Shown piece by piece: positions 1 to 6,797 of a stretch of 13,738 nucleotides of DNA. The stretch is from an uncultured Lysobacter sp. (GTDB lineage Bacteria; Pseudomonadota; Gammaproteobacteria; Xanthomonadales; Xanthomonadaceae): positions 1-13,738 of the forward strand of contig CAMLID010000086.1 in the NCBI GenBank assembly GCA_946480055.1, written 5' to 3'. A program made the position numbers and the translations under genes. Position 1 is the first letter of the stretch. Each line of letters opens with the position of its first letter. The notes beneath the pieces are model-generated. The model was given only the letters and a program-made list of their open reading frames with translations. It did not search any database and was not told where the DNA came from.

Positions 1-817
1 GCTCCCAGTCGCGGCCTTCGCGCTGGAAGTACTGCTCCATCGCCGCGAACGACCAGGCCAGGCGGCCGGCGTTGCCGTAGGGCCGCAGGCGCAGATCGAC
101 ACGGTGGCAGAAGCCTTCGGCGGTGACTTCGTCGAGCAGGCGCGCCAGTTGCTGGCCGAGCTTGGCGAAGTAGTTCTCGGCGTCCAGCGCACGCGCCGGA
201 TCGCGGCCGTCGTGCTCGGTGCTGCCGTCGTGCTCGTAGGCGTAGACCAGGTCGACGTCGGAACTGAAGTTGAGTTCGCTGCCGCCGAGTTTGCCCAGGC
301 CGAACACCACCAGCCGCTGCGGCGCGCCGTCGCGGTCGCGGATCACGCCGTAGCGCTGCGCGAACTCGGCCTCGAGCGCGTCGAGTGCGCGCTGCAGGCA
401 GATCTCGGCCAGTTGCGTGCTACCGATCAGGGTCGCGTCGACGTCGTCCAGGCCGAGCGCGTCGCGCCAGATCAGCCGGGTGGAACCGGCGGCGCGGTAG
501 CGGCGCAGCAGACTGCCCCAATCGGTGCGCTGTTCGGGCAGGAGTTCGGGCACCGGCCAGGGCTCGGCGCCGTCGTCGGCGGCCAGCGCCAGCAGCAGCG
601 CGGGTTGGCGGGCCAGGGTGTCGATGGCGAAATCGCTGATCGCGGCGACCCGGCTCACGCGCTGTACCAGTCCTGGCTCGGACAGCGCGGCGGCGGCTTC
701 GGGCGCGGATGCGCGCAGGCGCGCGAGCGCGCGATCGGCCGCGTCGGATTGGACCGGACTCGGTTGGGCCGAACTAAGTTGAGTCGGGCCGGATTGTGGC
801 GGAACGGATACGGACAT
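1..817 (-). CDS. glnE: Bifunctional glutamine synthetase adenylyltransferase/adenylyl-removing enzyme (5' part)
   Basis: GlnE attaches and removes AMP on glutamine synthetase, matching ammonia assimilation to nitrogen supply in the cytoplasm. Only the first 272 codons lie in the window; the gene runs off the left edge, and the full family protein is around 950 residues. The frame contains the nucleotidyltransferase signature [18 protein letters not shown], with the two metal-binding acidic residues at D187 and D189. Further on come [20 protein letters not shown] and QREGRDWE, which closely match known GlnE proteins. What is present is therefore the start of the N-terminal domain, which in E. 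coli GlnE carries the deadenylylation activity. The start at 817 is the first in-frame ATG. No convincing ribosome binding site precedes it, so the exact start is less certain than the identity. The first 25 or so residues are Ser/Pro/Gln-rich and look unstructured. Confidence 0.95.
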   Translation of the reverse strand, partial: MSVSVPPQSGPTQLSSAQPSPVQSDAADRALARLRASAPEAAAALSEPGLVQRVSRVAAISDFAIDTLARQPALLLALAADDGAEPWPVPELLPEQRTDWGSLLRRYRAAGSTRLIWRDALGLDDVDATLIGSTQLAEICLQRALDALEAEFAQRYGVIRDRDGAPQRLVVFGLGKLGGSELNFSSDVDLVYAYEHDGSTEHDGRDPARALDAENYFAKLGQQLARLLDEVTAEGFCHRVDLRLRPYGNAGRLAWSFAAMEQYFQREGRDWE

Positions 818-867
818 GCGGCGATGATGGCATGGCCGCCGCCGCACTCGGCACCGCAAAACAGCGA

Positions 868-896
868 ACGCCCGCCGCGCTTGGCGCGACGGGCGT
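868..896 (-). terminator. Hairpin terminator after the S8 protease gene
   Basis: A 13-bp inverted repeat (ACGCCCGTCGCGC read on the minus strand, loop CAA) pairs fully except for one G-U wobble. It is followed on the minus strand by TTCGCTGTTTT. It lies about 50 nt past the protease stop and before the glnE start, so it probably ends protease transcription. The T-tract is interrupted, so efficiency is uncertain. Confidence 0.6.
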
Positions 897-949
897 CCGC
901 ATCGCCGCGCCCGGTCACCTCGGTCGCGGCGCCCCTGCGTGGTAGCTGT

Positions 950-2299
950 TTAACGCAGCGAATCGTTGGCGTTCACACGTCCCTTGCCGAAGAACTCGTC
1001 GATGCCGCGCGGACCCAGGTCGGCCGCGCCGCGCTTGAGCGCATCCTCCACCCGCGAGACCTGCAGTTCGCCGCCGTTGGCGCCGATGACCAGCGCCGCG
1101 ATGCCGGCTGCGTGCGGCGAGGCCATGCTGGTGCCGCCGGCCCAGGAGAAGCCGCCGGTGCTGTCGCTGAACACCAGGTCGAACACCCAGCACGGCCGCA
1201 ACAGGCCGGCGACGGTGCAGTTCTCGTTGCCCGGATAGGCCGCATCGCCGCCCGGCGCGGCGAAGTCGACGGTGCGCTTGCCGTAGTTGGTGTAGCTGGT
1301 CGGAATATCGAGGTTGGTGTTGAAGTTCAGGGCCCAGCCGATCGGCGCGGTCGCGGAAATACCGGTCACGCCTTCGACGCCGCCCGGGAACGACATCAGG
1401 CGGTTGCCGTCGGCGTCGGTCGCGTGGTCGAAGTCGATCGCCTCGTTGCCCGTGGACGCGATCACGATGGTGTTGTTCTGTCGCGCGTACAGTACCGCCT
1501 TCTGCACCGCCTTGATCAGGTCCTTGGTATCGGCCGCGATCGGCAGGCCGCCGGACACGCCCAGGCTCATGTTGATGACATCGGCGCCGTTGTCGGTGGC
1601 GTAGACGATGCCCTGCAGGATGCCGGCGAAGCTGCCGGAGCCGGTGAACTCGGACAGCACCTTGACCGCGAAGAACTTCGCCGACGGCGCCACGCCGATG
1701 ATGCCGATGCCGTTGTCGGCCGCGGCGATCGTGCCCGATACGTGAGTGCCATGGTTGAAGGCCGGGAACGGCCGCGTCGCGCAGGCGCCTTCGCCCGCCA
1801 CGAACGAGGTGTTCAGGCTCATCAGCAGGTTGGGCACCAGGTCCGGATGCGCGCAGTCCACGCCCGAATCCAGCACCGCCACCACCGCGCCCGCGCCGCG
1901 ATAGCCGCGCTCCCAGGCATCGGTGGCATGGATCGCGGTATGGCCCCACTGCAGATCGAAGCGGGTGTCGTTGTCGCCGGTGTTGGGCGGACTGGCCGCG
2001 TTCTCGCCCAGGCTCAGTCCGTTGACCACGGTCGGCTGCTCGAACTGCAGCGCGCGGTCGCGCATGGCCGACTCGATCTCGCTCAGTTGCATCGCGCGTG
2101 CGGCGAAGCTGTCGTCGGCTTCGACGATCGCCACGCCGATCTGCGGATATCTCGCCCGTACCTGACCGCCGGCGGCGGTGATCTTGTTGGCGAGCGCGGT
2201 GCTGAAGTTCAGTGATTTCGCCTGTACGACGTAAGTCGCCGCATGCGCGTTGCCCGCAACCAGCGCGACCGCGCACAGAGCCAATGTCCAACGTTTCAT
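950..2299 (-). CDS. Exported subtilisin-like serine protease (peptidase family S8)
   Basis: This is a 449-residue secreted serine endopeptidase. Residues 1-20 (MKRW, then a hydrophobic run ending NAHA) form a Sec signal peptide with cleavage likely before A21. Residues 21 to about 100 fit an inhibitory propeptide. The catalytic triad is clear: D144 in AVLDSGVD, H183 in NHGTHVSGT and S391 in GGTSMASPHAAG. The oxyanion asparagine is N285 in ASTGN. Four cysteines remain outside the signal peptide (C149, C173, C361, C370) and could form two disulfides. The protein stops soon after the catalytic domain, with no pre-peptidase C-terminal domain or autotransporter barrel, so it is a compact secreted protease. 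An AGGAG ribosome site lies 9 nt before the ATG. It appears to be a single-gene unit with a terminator on each side. A role in predation or nutrient release is plausible for this lineage but is inference. Confidence 0.92.
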   Translation of the reverse strand: MKRWTLALCAVALVAGNAHAATYVVQAKSLNFSTALANKITAAGGQVRARYPQIGVAIVEADDSFAARAMQLSEIESAMRDRALQFEQPTVVNGLSLGENAASPPNTGDNDTRFDLQWGHTAIHATDAWERGYRGAGAVVAVLDSGVDCAHPDLVPNLLMSLNTSFVAGEGACATRPFPAFNHGTHVSGTIAAADNGIGIIGVAPSAKFFAVKVLSEFTGSGSFAGILQGIVYATDNGADVINMSLGVSGGLPIAADTKDLIKAVQKAVLYARQNNTIVIASTGNEAIDFDHATDADGNRLMSFPGGVEGVTGISATAPIGWALNFNTNLDIPTSYTNYGKRTVDFAAPGGDAAYPGNENCTVAGLLRPCWVFDLVFSDSTGGFSWAGGTSMASPHAAGIAALVIGANGGELQVSRVEDALKRGAADLGPRGIDEFFGKGRVNANDSLR

Positions 2300-2319
2300 A
2301 ACCCCTTCTCCTGGATAAA

Positions 2320-2335
2320 AGTGACTTACGTCACA
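2320..2335. promoter_or_regulatory. CRP/Clp-like palindrome in the protease leader
   Basis: AGTGACTTACGTCACA matches the CRP consensus TGTGA-N6-TCACA at 9 of 10 defined positions. Xanthomonadaceae carry the CRP homologue Clp, a known regulator of extracellular enzymes. The site centre lies about 20 bp downstream of the transcription start predicted from the promoter at 2356-2384. Bound protein would therefore be expected to block rather than activate that promoter, unless the true start is elsewhere. Binding is inferred from the motif only. Confidence 0.5.
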
Positions 2336-2355
2336 GCCATCCCCCGCGCGGACGC

Positions 2356-2384
2356 AGCGTAGGCCTATGCGGGCAGGGTCTCAA
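2356..2384 (-). promoter_or_regulatory. Putative sigma-70-type promoter of the S8 protease
   Basis: On the minus strand, TTGAGA (-35) and TACGCT (-10) are separated by exactly 17 bp. The predicted start is near 2349, giving a leader of about 50 nt before the protease ATG. The -10 element is only a moderate match, so this is a candidate. Confidence 0.45.
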
Positions 2385-2397
2385 GACACGGATTCGC

Positions 2398-2438
2398 GGC
2401 CGAAAACGGCCACCGCACGTCGTGCGGCGCGGCACGAC
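2398..2438. repeat. Overlapping palindromes upstream of the protease promoter
   Basis: GGCCG-AAAA-CGGCC (2398-2411) is followed by CCGCACG-T-CGTGCGG (2413-2427). The right arm of the second also pairs in GTCGTGC-N6-GCACGAC (2419-2438). The result is three alternating copies of GCACG/CGTGC in about 25 bp, centred roughly 70 to 80 bp upstream of the predicted protease start. This could be a multi-half-site operator or alternative hairpins in read-through RNA. No known regulator is recognised. Confidence 0.5.
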
Positions 2439-2478
2439 TCTTGCCGCGGGCGCCCGGCGTGGAAATCGCCGTGACGCA

Positions 2479-2520
2479 GGCAGTAAGGGCGCGGCAGTAA
2501 AAGCGCGGGCAATAAAAAAG
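2479..2520. repeat. Three imperfect 14-bp tandem units
   Basis: Three consecutive 14-bp units: GGCAGTAAGGGCGC (2479-2492), GGCAGTAAAAGCGC (2493-2506) and GGGCAATAAAAAAG (2507-2520). The first two differ at two positions; the third is degenerate and merges with the A-run and first base of the amine oxidase terminator. Function unknown. Confidence 0.5.
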
Positions 2521-2547
2521 CCCGCTCCGGTCGAACCGGTTGCGGGC
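2512..2547 (-). terminator. Rho-independent terminator of the flavin amine oxidase gene
   Basis: On the minus strand the sequence reads GCCCGC-AA-CCGGT-TCG-ACCGG-A-GCGGGC followed by TTTTTTATT. The stem has 11 pairs with a small internal loop and ends in a clean six-T tract. It lies about 110 nt downstream of the amine oxidase stop. On the other strand no T-run follows, so it acts in one direction. Confidence 0.85.
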
Positions 2548-2654
2548 CTGCTCCCTCCCCCACGTCGGGATGCGGGGCGATCGTGAAGGAAACGTTATCC
2601 CCTTTGCACGCTGCACTGCAAAACAATACCCGTCAGTTCAAAAAGCCCAAAGAT

Positions 2655-4259
2655 TCAGGCAGTTACCTGAATAGGGGCCGGCCTGCGCCGGAACTGGGTC
2701 AGGCGCAACTGCGCCAGGACCGCGCGCGCCGCGGTTTCGCCTGACTCGCAGCCGCCCTCCATGAAGCCCTGGGTGTCGAGCGCGCAGTGCTCGCCGGCGA
2801 AATGCAGGCTGCCGACCGACTCGCCCATCGCCCCGCGCAAGCCGGTCCAGTCGCCGGGGCGCAGGCAGGCGTAGCTGCCCAGGGTCCAGGGATGGCTGGG
2901 CCAGTGGAAGCGCGCCTCGCGCGCGCCGGCGCGGGCCTGGATCAGTCCGGGGAACACGCGATCCAGCATCGCGGTGGCGGCGTCGGCCTGTTCGCGCGGT
3001 GTGCCCTGGCCGAGGTCGATGCCGTGCTGGCCGCCGGTGAAGTTGGTCAACACGCCGCTGTTGCCGGCCTGCTTGCGCGAGGTCTCCCAACTGGTCTGAT
3101 AGGCCAGGTCGCTCATCGAAGCGCCGTTGGCGCCGCGCTCGCGCCAGACCCGGCGGTCGTAGCCGATCATCAGCTTGGCGTTGCTGCCGTAGGCCAGGGT
3201 GTCGATCGCGCGGCGCTTGACCGGCGGCAGTTCGGCCTGGATCGCGACCTGGCGCAGCAGGGTGAACGGCAGGGCCAGCACCACCTGCTTGGCGAGTACC
3301 TGGCGCGAACCGGCGCCGCTGCGGAACGACAGCGTGTAGCCGCCGCCGGCCTCGGCGCGCACCGACTCCAGCACCTGCCCGGTCTCGACCGCGTCCTCGA
3401 GCTTGGCGCCCAGCCCACGCACGATCAGGTCGTTGCCGCCGCGCACGTGGTAGCGCTCGTCGCTTTCGCCGAACACCGCGAAGGCGTCGTCGTCGGTGCC
3501 GATGAAGGTCAGCAGGTTCAACGCCGATTGCGCTTCGATCGCCAGCCCCATCTCGGTGGTGTAGGCGACGTCGATCAGCTTGCGCAGCCAGCCGCCGACC
3601 TGGTTGGCGTCCAGCCACTGCGCGATCGACAGGCCGTCGAGCACCTGCGCGCCCTGGGCGTCGTGGTAGGTGATGTCGCCGTCACCGAGCCGCGCCATGT
3701 CGCGTTCGATCAATGCCGCGACCGGCACGAAGGCCTCGACCAGTTCGCGCTCGCCGATGCGGCGGCCGTCGAAGTACCAGCTGTCGGCGTCGCTATCGCC
3801 GTCGAGCAGGTCGTCCAGGGTCAGGCCGAGCTCGCCGGCCAGGGCGCGGATGCGGACGTGGTTGCTGTCGATCAGCTCGCCGCCGAGTTCGACGACCTGC
3901 CCGTCCGGGAAGTAATCGCGCAGGCTGTGCATGCGCCCGCCGACCCGGCCCTGGGCCTCGAACACGCGCACCCGCACGCCGGCCTGGCGCAGCCGCCAGG
4001 CCGTGGTGAGTCCGGCGATGCCGGCGCCGACCACCACCACTTCCTCGCCCGGCGGCAGCAACGCGCGCGGCGGTGCCTGCGCGCAGCCGGCCAGCACCAG
4101 GCCGGCGCCGGCGCCCTGCAACAGGCGCCGACGGCGCAGGTCGGTGCGGCGTTCCTGGGCGAACCCGTGCAGCTCGTCCATCGGCTGCGGCGTATGCAGG
4201 GAAGCGCGCGCGATCCGGGCCGCGCGGCGCAGCAAGGAGTACAGGGGAGTGCGGGCCAT
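2655..4259 (-). CDS. Flavin amine oxidase family protein with Tat-lipoprotein N-terminus
   Basis: This 534-residue FAD-dependent oxidase is of the monoamine oxidase/L-amino acid oxidase type, which oxidises an amine to an imine and releases H2O2. The dinucleotide-binding motif VVVGAGIAGL (residues 75-84) is followed by the usual E101 region and RVGGRM. The C-terminal flavin motif LHFAGEH...GFMEGGCESGETAA spans 485-507. Upstream is an export signal: RRRRLLQG (42-49) and a hydrophobic stretch ending in a lipobox LAGC, with C59 as the acylated residue. Folded, cofactor-loaded export by Tat followed by lipid anchoring is therefore likely. The start at 4259 has AAGGA 7 nt upstream; the internal ATG at codon 27 lacks such a site, and N-termini beginning MARTPL are familiar in this family. 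The native substrate cannot be told. The gene stands alone, divergent from the toxin/immunity operon. Confidence 0.88.
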   Translation of the reverse strand: MARTPLYSLLRRAARIARASLHTPQPMDELHGFAQERRTDLRRRRLLQGAGAGLVLAGCAQAPPRALLPPGEEVVVVGAGIAGLTTAWRLRQAGVRVRVFEAQGRVGGRMHSLRDYFPDGQVVELGGELIDSNHVRIRALAGELGLTLDDLLDGDSDADSWYFDGRRIGERELVEAFVPVAALIERDMARLGDGDITYHDAQGAQVLDGLSIAQWLDANQVGGWLRKLIDVAYTTEMGLAIEAQSALNLLTFIGTDDDAFAVFGESDERYHVRGGNDLIVRGLGAKLEDAVETGQVLESVRAEAGGGYTLSFRSGAGSRQVLAKQVVLALPFTLLRQVAIQAELPPVKRRAIDTLAYGSNAKLMIGYDRRVWRERGANGASMSDLAYQTSWETSRKQAGNSGVLTNFTGGQHGIDLGQGTPREQADAATAMLDRVFPGLIQARAGAREARFHWPSHPWTLGSYACLRPGDWTGLRGAMGESVGSLHFAGEHCALDTQGFMEGGCESGETAARAVLAQLRLTQFRRRPAPIQVTA

Positions 4260-4355
4260 ATGCTCTTCCTTGGCGGGTTCTGCACGGGCAACGCAGACCG
4301 GATCGGGTTCAGGCCAGGGACGGTTCGCGCTGTCCTGGACGACACGGTTCTGTCG

Positions 4356-4384
4356 TTGTTAGGGGTCAACGCATGTTCTATAAC
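4356..4384 (+). promoter_or_regulatory. Putative promoter of the immunity-effector operon
   Basis: TTGTTA (-35) and TATAAC (-10) are separated by 17 bp, with five of six -10 bases matching consensus. The predicted start is about 30 nt before the lipoprotein ATG. It is the best sigma-70-like element seen in this window. Confidence 0.6.
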
Positions 4385-4420
4385 GGGAAGTCTCTAGCGT
4401 CCAAGGAGGAAGCAGACGCC

Positions 4421-5059
4421 ATGCCGCCGCCCCGCAGCACATCCCCCTTCGCTTCCCTACGCACCTGGTGTGCGCTGCCCCTGGGCAGCCTCGCCCTGGC
4501 CGCCTGCGCGCATGTGTCGCAGGGCGAGCCGACAGACAAGACAACCATCAAGGAGGAACCCATGAGCACCACCGCCAATCCCCAGCTCACCGGCGACGAC
4601 GTCAGCCGGCGCGTGCTGAAGCTGATCGAGGGACTCAAGTCCAGCGACCAGCTCACCCCCGAATACGTCGAACAGCAGACCGGCCTGGCCATCCAGCGCG
4701 CGGCCGGCCGCGCCGATTCGTTCGGCACCGGCGCCCAACTCACGCCCGACTGGTCGTACAACCTGTACGTGACCAAGCCGGCCGGCGAAGACAAGAACAA
4801 ACTGATCTTCGACTTCTCGCGCACCGGCGACGGCAACGCGCCGATGAGCGCGATCTGCGGCGTCGACTTCAAGGAATACGCCGAAGCGCTCAAGGGCATG
4901 GGTTTCCAGGACAGCGTGAGCTACGGCGAACACGGCCGGGTCGACCACTGGCGCTTCCAGCGTCCGTCGCTGTCGCTGCAGGTCTACATCGAGGGCGAGT
5001 CCGACGCGACGCCCGAGAAGGCCACCCACCACTGCGTGAAGATGATCACGGTCGAGTAA
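4421..5059 (+). CDS. Predicted immunity lipoprotein for the downstream T4SS effector
   Basis: A 212-residue lipoprotein predicted to neutralise the toxin encoded next to it. The N-terminus has R5 and R14, a hydrophobic run and the lipobox LAAC with acylated C29. The next residues are Ala-His, with no Asp at +2, so outer-membrane anchoring facing the periplasm is expected. The mature part contains LTPEYVEQQTGL (79-90), PMSAICGVDF (141-150) and YGEHGRVDHWRF (168-179). This pattern is familiar from lipoproteins found beside XVIPCD proteins in Xanthomonadaceae. C146 and C205 could form a disulfide, consistent with the periplasm. AAGGAGGA sits 10 nt before this ATG. A second AAGGAGG precedes an in-frame ATG at 4562 (M48), which would yield a 165-residue cytosolic form. 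The stop is 15 nt before the effector start. The immunity role comes from context and family resemblance and is not shown directly. Confidence 0.8.
   Translation: MPPPRSTSPFASLRTWCALPLGSLALAACAHVSQGEPTDKTTIKEEPMSTTANPQLTGDDVSRRVLKLIEGLKSSDQLTPEYVEQQTGLAIQRAAGRADSFGTGAQLTPDWSYNLYVTKPAGEDKNKLIFDFSRTGDGNAPMSAICGVDFKEYAEALKGMGFQDSVSYGEHGRVDHWRFQRPSLSLQVYIEGESDATPEKATHHCVKMITVE
4550..4564 (+). promoter_or_regulatory. Internal ribosome binding site and alternative start in the immunity gene
   Basis: AAGGAGG (4550-4556) lies 5 nt before an in-frame ATG (4562-4564). The spacing is better than that of the upstream start, whose AGGAGG ends 11 nt before its ATG. Use of this start would remove the signal peptide and lipobox. 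The same bases encode Lys-Glu-Glu with common codons, so chance is a real alternative. Confidence 0.4.
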
Positions 5060-5074
5060 GGGAAGGATCCCGTC

Positions 5075-6508
5075 ATGCCTATTAGTGCAGATCTGCAGAA
5101 ACTCATCGACGATTTCGGCAAGCAGTCCGGCGTCAGCGCCGACGCCGTCACCAACCTCACCGCCACGATCAACGGCTCGCCGGCCCTGCTCGCGCAGCTC
5201 AACGACGTCGTCAGCAAGGGCCACCTGAAGGCCTTCGGCGCGCTGACCGACCCGCACGCCGGCGGCGCCTACCGCAGCGGCGACCAGACCATGCTGCTGC
5301 CGATCAAGGGCCTGGAGAAGGCCCCCGGCGGCACCTACGACGCCGGCAACATGACCTTCGTGCTCGGCCACGAAGTCCAGCACGGTTACTTCCGCGGCGA
5401 TCGCGCCACCGCCCTGGCGACCTTCGCCACCGACGCCACCGCGATGGCCAAGAGCCCGGCCGCGGTGCACGACTACACCACGATCGTCGGCAAGATGATC
5501 CAGACCAACCGCGACGACGAGGCCAAGGCCCACATCGCCGGCTGGAACGCGCTGGTCGGCAACGTGCGCCAGGCCAAGCCCACCGCCACGCTCGAAGACG
5601 TCTATCTCAAGTCGCCCGGCCGCGCCGGCGATTTCATCAACCGCAGCGGCACCGCGCCCAACTTCACCTACGCGATGAAGCCCGACCTGACCGTCGGCGC
5701 CGACCTGTCGATGGCCCAGAGCGCCGACAACATCAAGGCGATGGGCAAGTACTACTTCGACATGCCCGGTTCGCAGGCGCGTCTGGGCCACAACGGCAAC
5801 TCCGACTACGCCAACTACTACGGCGCCAGCTACGTCAGCTTCATCAGCCAGCTCGAGCACGCTCATGGCAAGACCGCCGACGGCAACAAGCCGGCGGTGC
5901 ATCTGAACATGACCCAGCTCAAGCTCAACGAAAGCCTGATGGAGCAGAACGGCATCGACCTGGGCGCCAACTCGGCCGGTCGTCAGCCCTACGTCGACAT
6001 CAGCACCAGCACGCCCAAGCCCGGCAACTTCGATCACACCAAGACCACCCACCGGGCGGTGCCGATCAACTCGCCGCTGGAAGCATTGCTGCAGGACGAC
6101 CATTCGCATATCCGCGTCGACCCGCGCAGCAGCGAGCACGCCGACCACAAGTTGTTCTCGGGCATCCGCGACAAGGTCGAGGGCGAGTTCGCGCGCCACG
6201 GCCGCAGCATGTCCGAGGGCGATCTCGACCGCATCGCCGCCGGCATGACCCTGGAAGGCAAGCGCAACGGCATCACCAGCCCCGACCACGTCGCCCTCAG
6301 CGTCGATCCGGTGACCAAGGAAGTCGGCAAGACCGCGTTCCTGGTCCAGGGCGGGCTCACCGATCCGGCCCACGTGCGCGTCGGCGTGCCGACCGACAAG
6401 GCGCCGCCGACGGAAGAATCCTTCCGCCAGATCGACGCGCTCAACCAGGGCCAGACCCCGGCCCAGCCGACGCCGCTCAAGGAGCAGCGCCAGGCGCAGT
6501 CGATGTAA
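5075..6508 (+). CDS. XVIPCD-containing type IV secretion effector, putative zinc metallopeptidase toxin
   Basis: A 477-residue protein predicted to be injected into rival bacteria by a Xanthomonadales type IV secretion system. The N-terminal half carries VLGHEVQHGYF, an HExxH zinc-protease motif (H99, E100, H103). E149 in RDDEAKAH is a candidate third ligand. A Tyr-rich segment SDYANYYGASYVSFI (243-257) follows. Residues from about 336 to 455 fit the XVIPCD secretion domain: HADHKLFSGIRDKVEG, ITSPDHVALS, AFLVQGGLTDPAHVRVGVPT and ESFRQIDALNQ, then a Gln-rich tail. There is no signal peptide and no cysteine, as suits a protein passed through a secretion channel to act in a periplasm. AAGGA lies 7 nt before the ATG. 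The upstream lipoprotein is the likely antidote. The target (peptidoglycan cross-links or envelope proteins) is unknown, and the peptidase activity is inferred from one motif. Identification as an XVIPCD protein is firm; the toxin mechanism is moderate. Confidence 0.88.
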   Translation: MPISADLQKLIDDFGKQSGVSADAVTNLTATINGSPALLAQLNDVVSKGHLKAFGALTDPHAGGAYRSGDQTMLLPIKGLEKAPGGTYDAGNMTFVLGHEVQHGYFRGDRATALATFATDATAMAKSPAAVHDYTTIVGKMIQTNRDDEAKAHIAGWNALVGNVRQAKPTATLEDVYLKSPGRAGDFINRSGTAPNFTYAMKPDLTVGADLSMAQSADNIKAMGKYYFDMPGSQARLGHNGNSDYANYYGASYVSFISQLEHAHGKTADGNKPAVHLNMTQLKLNESLMEQNGIDLGANSAGRQPYVDISTSTPKPGNFDHTKTTHRAVPINSPLEALLQDDHSHIRVDPRSSEHADHKLFSGIRDKVEGEFARHGRSMSEGDLDRIAAGMTLEGKRNGITSPDHVALSVDPVTKEVGKTAFLVQGGLTDPAHVRVGVPTDKAPPTEESFRQIDALNQGQTPAQPTPLKEQRQAQSM

Positions 6509-6552
6509 GACGGCAGCGACCGTCCGTCGGTGCCATTGCATCGGCGGTCGGC

Positions 6553-6589
6553 GCGGCGGGGGACGCGCGAGTGCGCGTCCCGCCGCTTT
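6553..6589 (+). terminator. Hairpin terminator after the effector gene
   Basis: GCGGCGGGGGACGCGC pairs with GCGCGTCCCGCCGC across a GAGT loop, with 14 pairs and two bulged G residues, followed by only TTT. It is a very stable hairpin 45 nt past the effector stop. The short T-run makes it a weaker intrinsic terminator candidate. Confidence 0.5.
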
Positions 6590-6797
6590 CACGTCCACAC
6601 TGCGTCGCTCGCGCGCAACGCGCCTGCGCGTGAGTACGCGGCGAATAGGCGATTCCCACCCCGCGCCGCGGCATCGATTGCGGCGATGCAGCACGCCTGC
6701 GCACGCAAGCGCGCCGCCAAGACCCGCCAGTGCGCGCGTTCACAGCCGGCGATATGCTCGGATGGCACATCCCACTCCGCCATCAGGAGCAATAAGC
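6590..6797. other. Gap before the multicopper oxidase
   Basis: Apart from the hairpin at its left end, no gene, clear promoter or recognisable copper-responsive operator was found between the effector and the multicopper oxidase. AGGAG at 6785-6789 is the ribosome binding site of the latter. Confidence 0.5.

Larger units (their letters stand above)
2300..2654. other. 355-bp gene-free region between amine oxidase and protease
   Basis: No credible gene was seen here. Short open frames exist but contain the terminator and palindromes and resemble nothing recognisable. Read on the minus strand, the region holds the amine oxidase terminator, three 14-bp tandem units, two overlapping palindromes, a sigma-70-like promoter, a CRP/Clp-like site and the protease ribosome binding site. 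Each is listed separately. Confidence 0.7.

Noticed and set aside
104..2215. 703-aa plus-strand open frame across glnE and the protease
   Set aside because: It is antisense to two well-supported genes. Its composition is rich in Ala, Gly, Arg, Val and Gln, as expected of a high-GC shadow frame, with no motif.
915..2291. 458-aa minus-strand frame overlapping the protease
   Set aside because: Arg-rich out-of-frame reading of the S8 protease, which has a full catalytic triad in the other frame.
2365..2616. 83-aa minus-strand frame in the gap upstream of the protease
   Set aside because: It spans the terminator, tandem units and palindromes, has no good ribosome site and resembles no protein.
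2787..4397. 536-aa plus-strand frame opposite the amine oxidase
   Set aside because: Shadow of the FAD oxidase gene; no start signal or domain.
4457..6694. 745-aa minus-strand frame opposite the immunity-effector operon
   Set aside because: The longest open frame in the window, but low-complexity and antisense to the operon that carries clear motifs and ribosome sites.
6730..6797. TTCACA and TATGCT as a promoter of the multicopper oxidase
   Set aside because: The two elements are only 8 bp apart, so they cannot act as a -35/-10 pair; no alternative pair fits.
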